In this document: positions 63,666 through 64,000 of the stretch, in pieces
Numbering within the stretch: the first letter of the stretch is position 1
How the letters are laid out: each line of letters begins with the position of its first letter
Assembly (NCBI RefSeq): GCF_014858725.1
Contig: NZ_AQGV01000015.1
Span: 1,178,001-1,242,000, forward strand
Origin: Pseudoalteromonas aurantia 208
GTDB taxonomy: Bacteria; Pseudomonadota; Gammaproteobacteria; Enterobacterales; Alteromonadaceae
Direction of reading: 5' to 3'
DNA: 64,000 bases
The notes under the pieces: model-generated
What the model was told of the DNA's origin: nothing
What the model saw: only the letters and a program-made list of their open reading frames with translations
Database searches by the model: none
Made by a program: the position numbers and the translations under genes

Positions 63666-64000
63666 TTATAATTTAAATATTCTCACGTTATCACCTGAGG
63701 TTACATTCAGTGCGTTCGCTACGTTTGGATGTAAGTCTAGAGTGTTATTTTGCGGATGGTAAAGCGCTTCTTCAGTGAAAGTTGCTCTAAAGTCATTGAG
63801 CTTCTGATTGGAAATTGCCAGACTGCCGGTTCCGGTTGGCTCGCAGATATTCACTTTTGCCACAGATGAGTCTTGTACCGTTTGAATATTGTGGAGTCTC
63901 GCTTCAACGGTGGGGCCTGCATCAAATAGGTCAACATAGCCTCGATGTTCAAAACCTTCTTTTTCTAACAGGCGTAATGCTGGTTTAGTTTTTTCATGCA
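63666..64000 (-). CDS. astA: Arginine N-succinyltransferase AstA, C-terminal part
   Basis: The frame is open from the window edge to the stop at 63666, about 110 residues; the N-terminal part is outside. 'KPALRLLEKEGFEHRGYVDL' and 'FDAGPTVEARLHNIQTVQDS' are typical of AstA/AruF, followed by a C-terminal segment 'ICEPTGTGSLAISNQKLNDF'. AstA starts the ammonia-producing arginine succinyltransferase pathway (arginine plus succinyl-CoA). An internal ATG at 63863 is not the true start. DUF1338 follows on the same strand. Confidence 0.9.
   Translation of the reverse strand, partial: HEKTKPALRLLEKEGFEHRGYVDLFDAGPTVEARLHNIQTVQDSSVAKVNICEPTGTGSLAISNQKLNDFRATFTEEALYHPQNNTLDLHPNVANALNVTSGDNVRIFKL

Overview
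The window looks like chromosomal DNA of a marine gammaproteobacterium of the order Alteromonadales, most likely Pseudoalteromonas or a close relative. This is judged from the AT-rich base composition, the protein styles (FadE, PqiABC, UshA, AstA, RhlE) and the many secreted proteases and TonB-dependent uptake proteins. No ribosomal RNA, tRNA, CRISPR array, phage module or intact insertion sequence was found. Most of the window is ordinary core genome; the accessory-looking parts are 24.5-32.8 kb and 37.2-46.7 kb.

Layout: 0-2.8 kb holds a 3'-truncated S1/P1 nuclease and an uncharacterised pair, a periplasmic solute-binding-like protein followed by a two-helix membrane protein. 2.9-8.3 kb carries UshA, a DUF3820 protein, a MAPEG protein and a large M16 lipoprotein peptidase. 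8.4-11.9 kb is the pqiABC operon for intermembrane lipid transport. 12-16.3 kb has a thioesterase and dnaK-dnaJ behind a clear sigma-32 promoter. 16.3-24.4 kb has YbaK, an AraC regulator with a divergent EamA exporter, a FadE-type acyl-CoA dehydrogenase, a kinase-like phosphotransferase and a secreted subtilase with PKD and chitin-binding-type domains.

24.5-32.8 kb contains an orphan solute-binding protein, a cytochrome b562-like protein, and a three-gene locus in which a TonB-dependent receptor sits between two paralogous secreted proteins with discoidin-like, PKD and basic-secretory-protein metallopeptidase domains. Three LacI-type palindromes lie in its upstream regions. 33-37 kb carries the zinc-independent ribosomal protein pair rpmE2-rpmJ with a Zur-like box, two small or unknown genes, a plant-type dapA and rhlE.

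37.2-44.9 kb is the most unusual region. A secreted Ig-like repeat protein ends in the 'HTDLLGSPVAET' motif normally found inside RHS cores. It is followed by a 1525-residue RHS protein that lacks this motif at the expected place, carries an unrecognised C-terminal domain after 'DPTG', and overlaps by 4 bp a small membrane-anchored protein that could be its immunity partner. A transposase remnant (RAYT/IS200-like), a secreted fibrinogen-like protein and a 193-bp MITE-like element follow. A second copy of the MITE lies at 54.9 kb; both have 4-bp target duplications, and a hairpin inside them shows a compensatory base-pair change.

46.8-64 kb is mostly housekeeping: NYN protein, chemoreceptor, DsbB-like protein, ZapE, a Crp/Fnr-nitroreductase-YdcZ-GNAT cluster, GST, AbgT transporter, RNase Z, DUF2252, DUF4105 with a terminator-like hairpin inside its signal-peptide codons, DUF1338 and the 3' end of astA.
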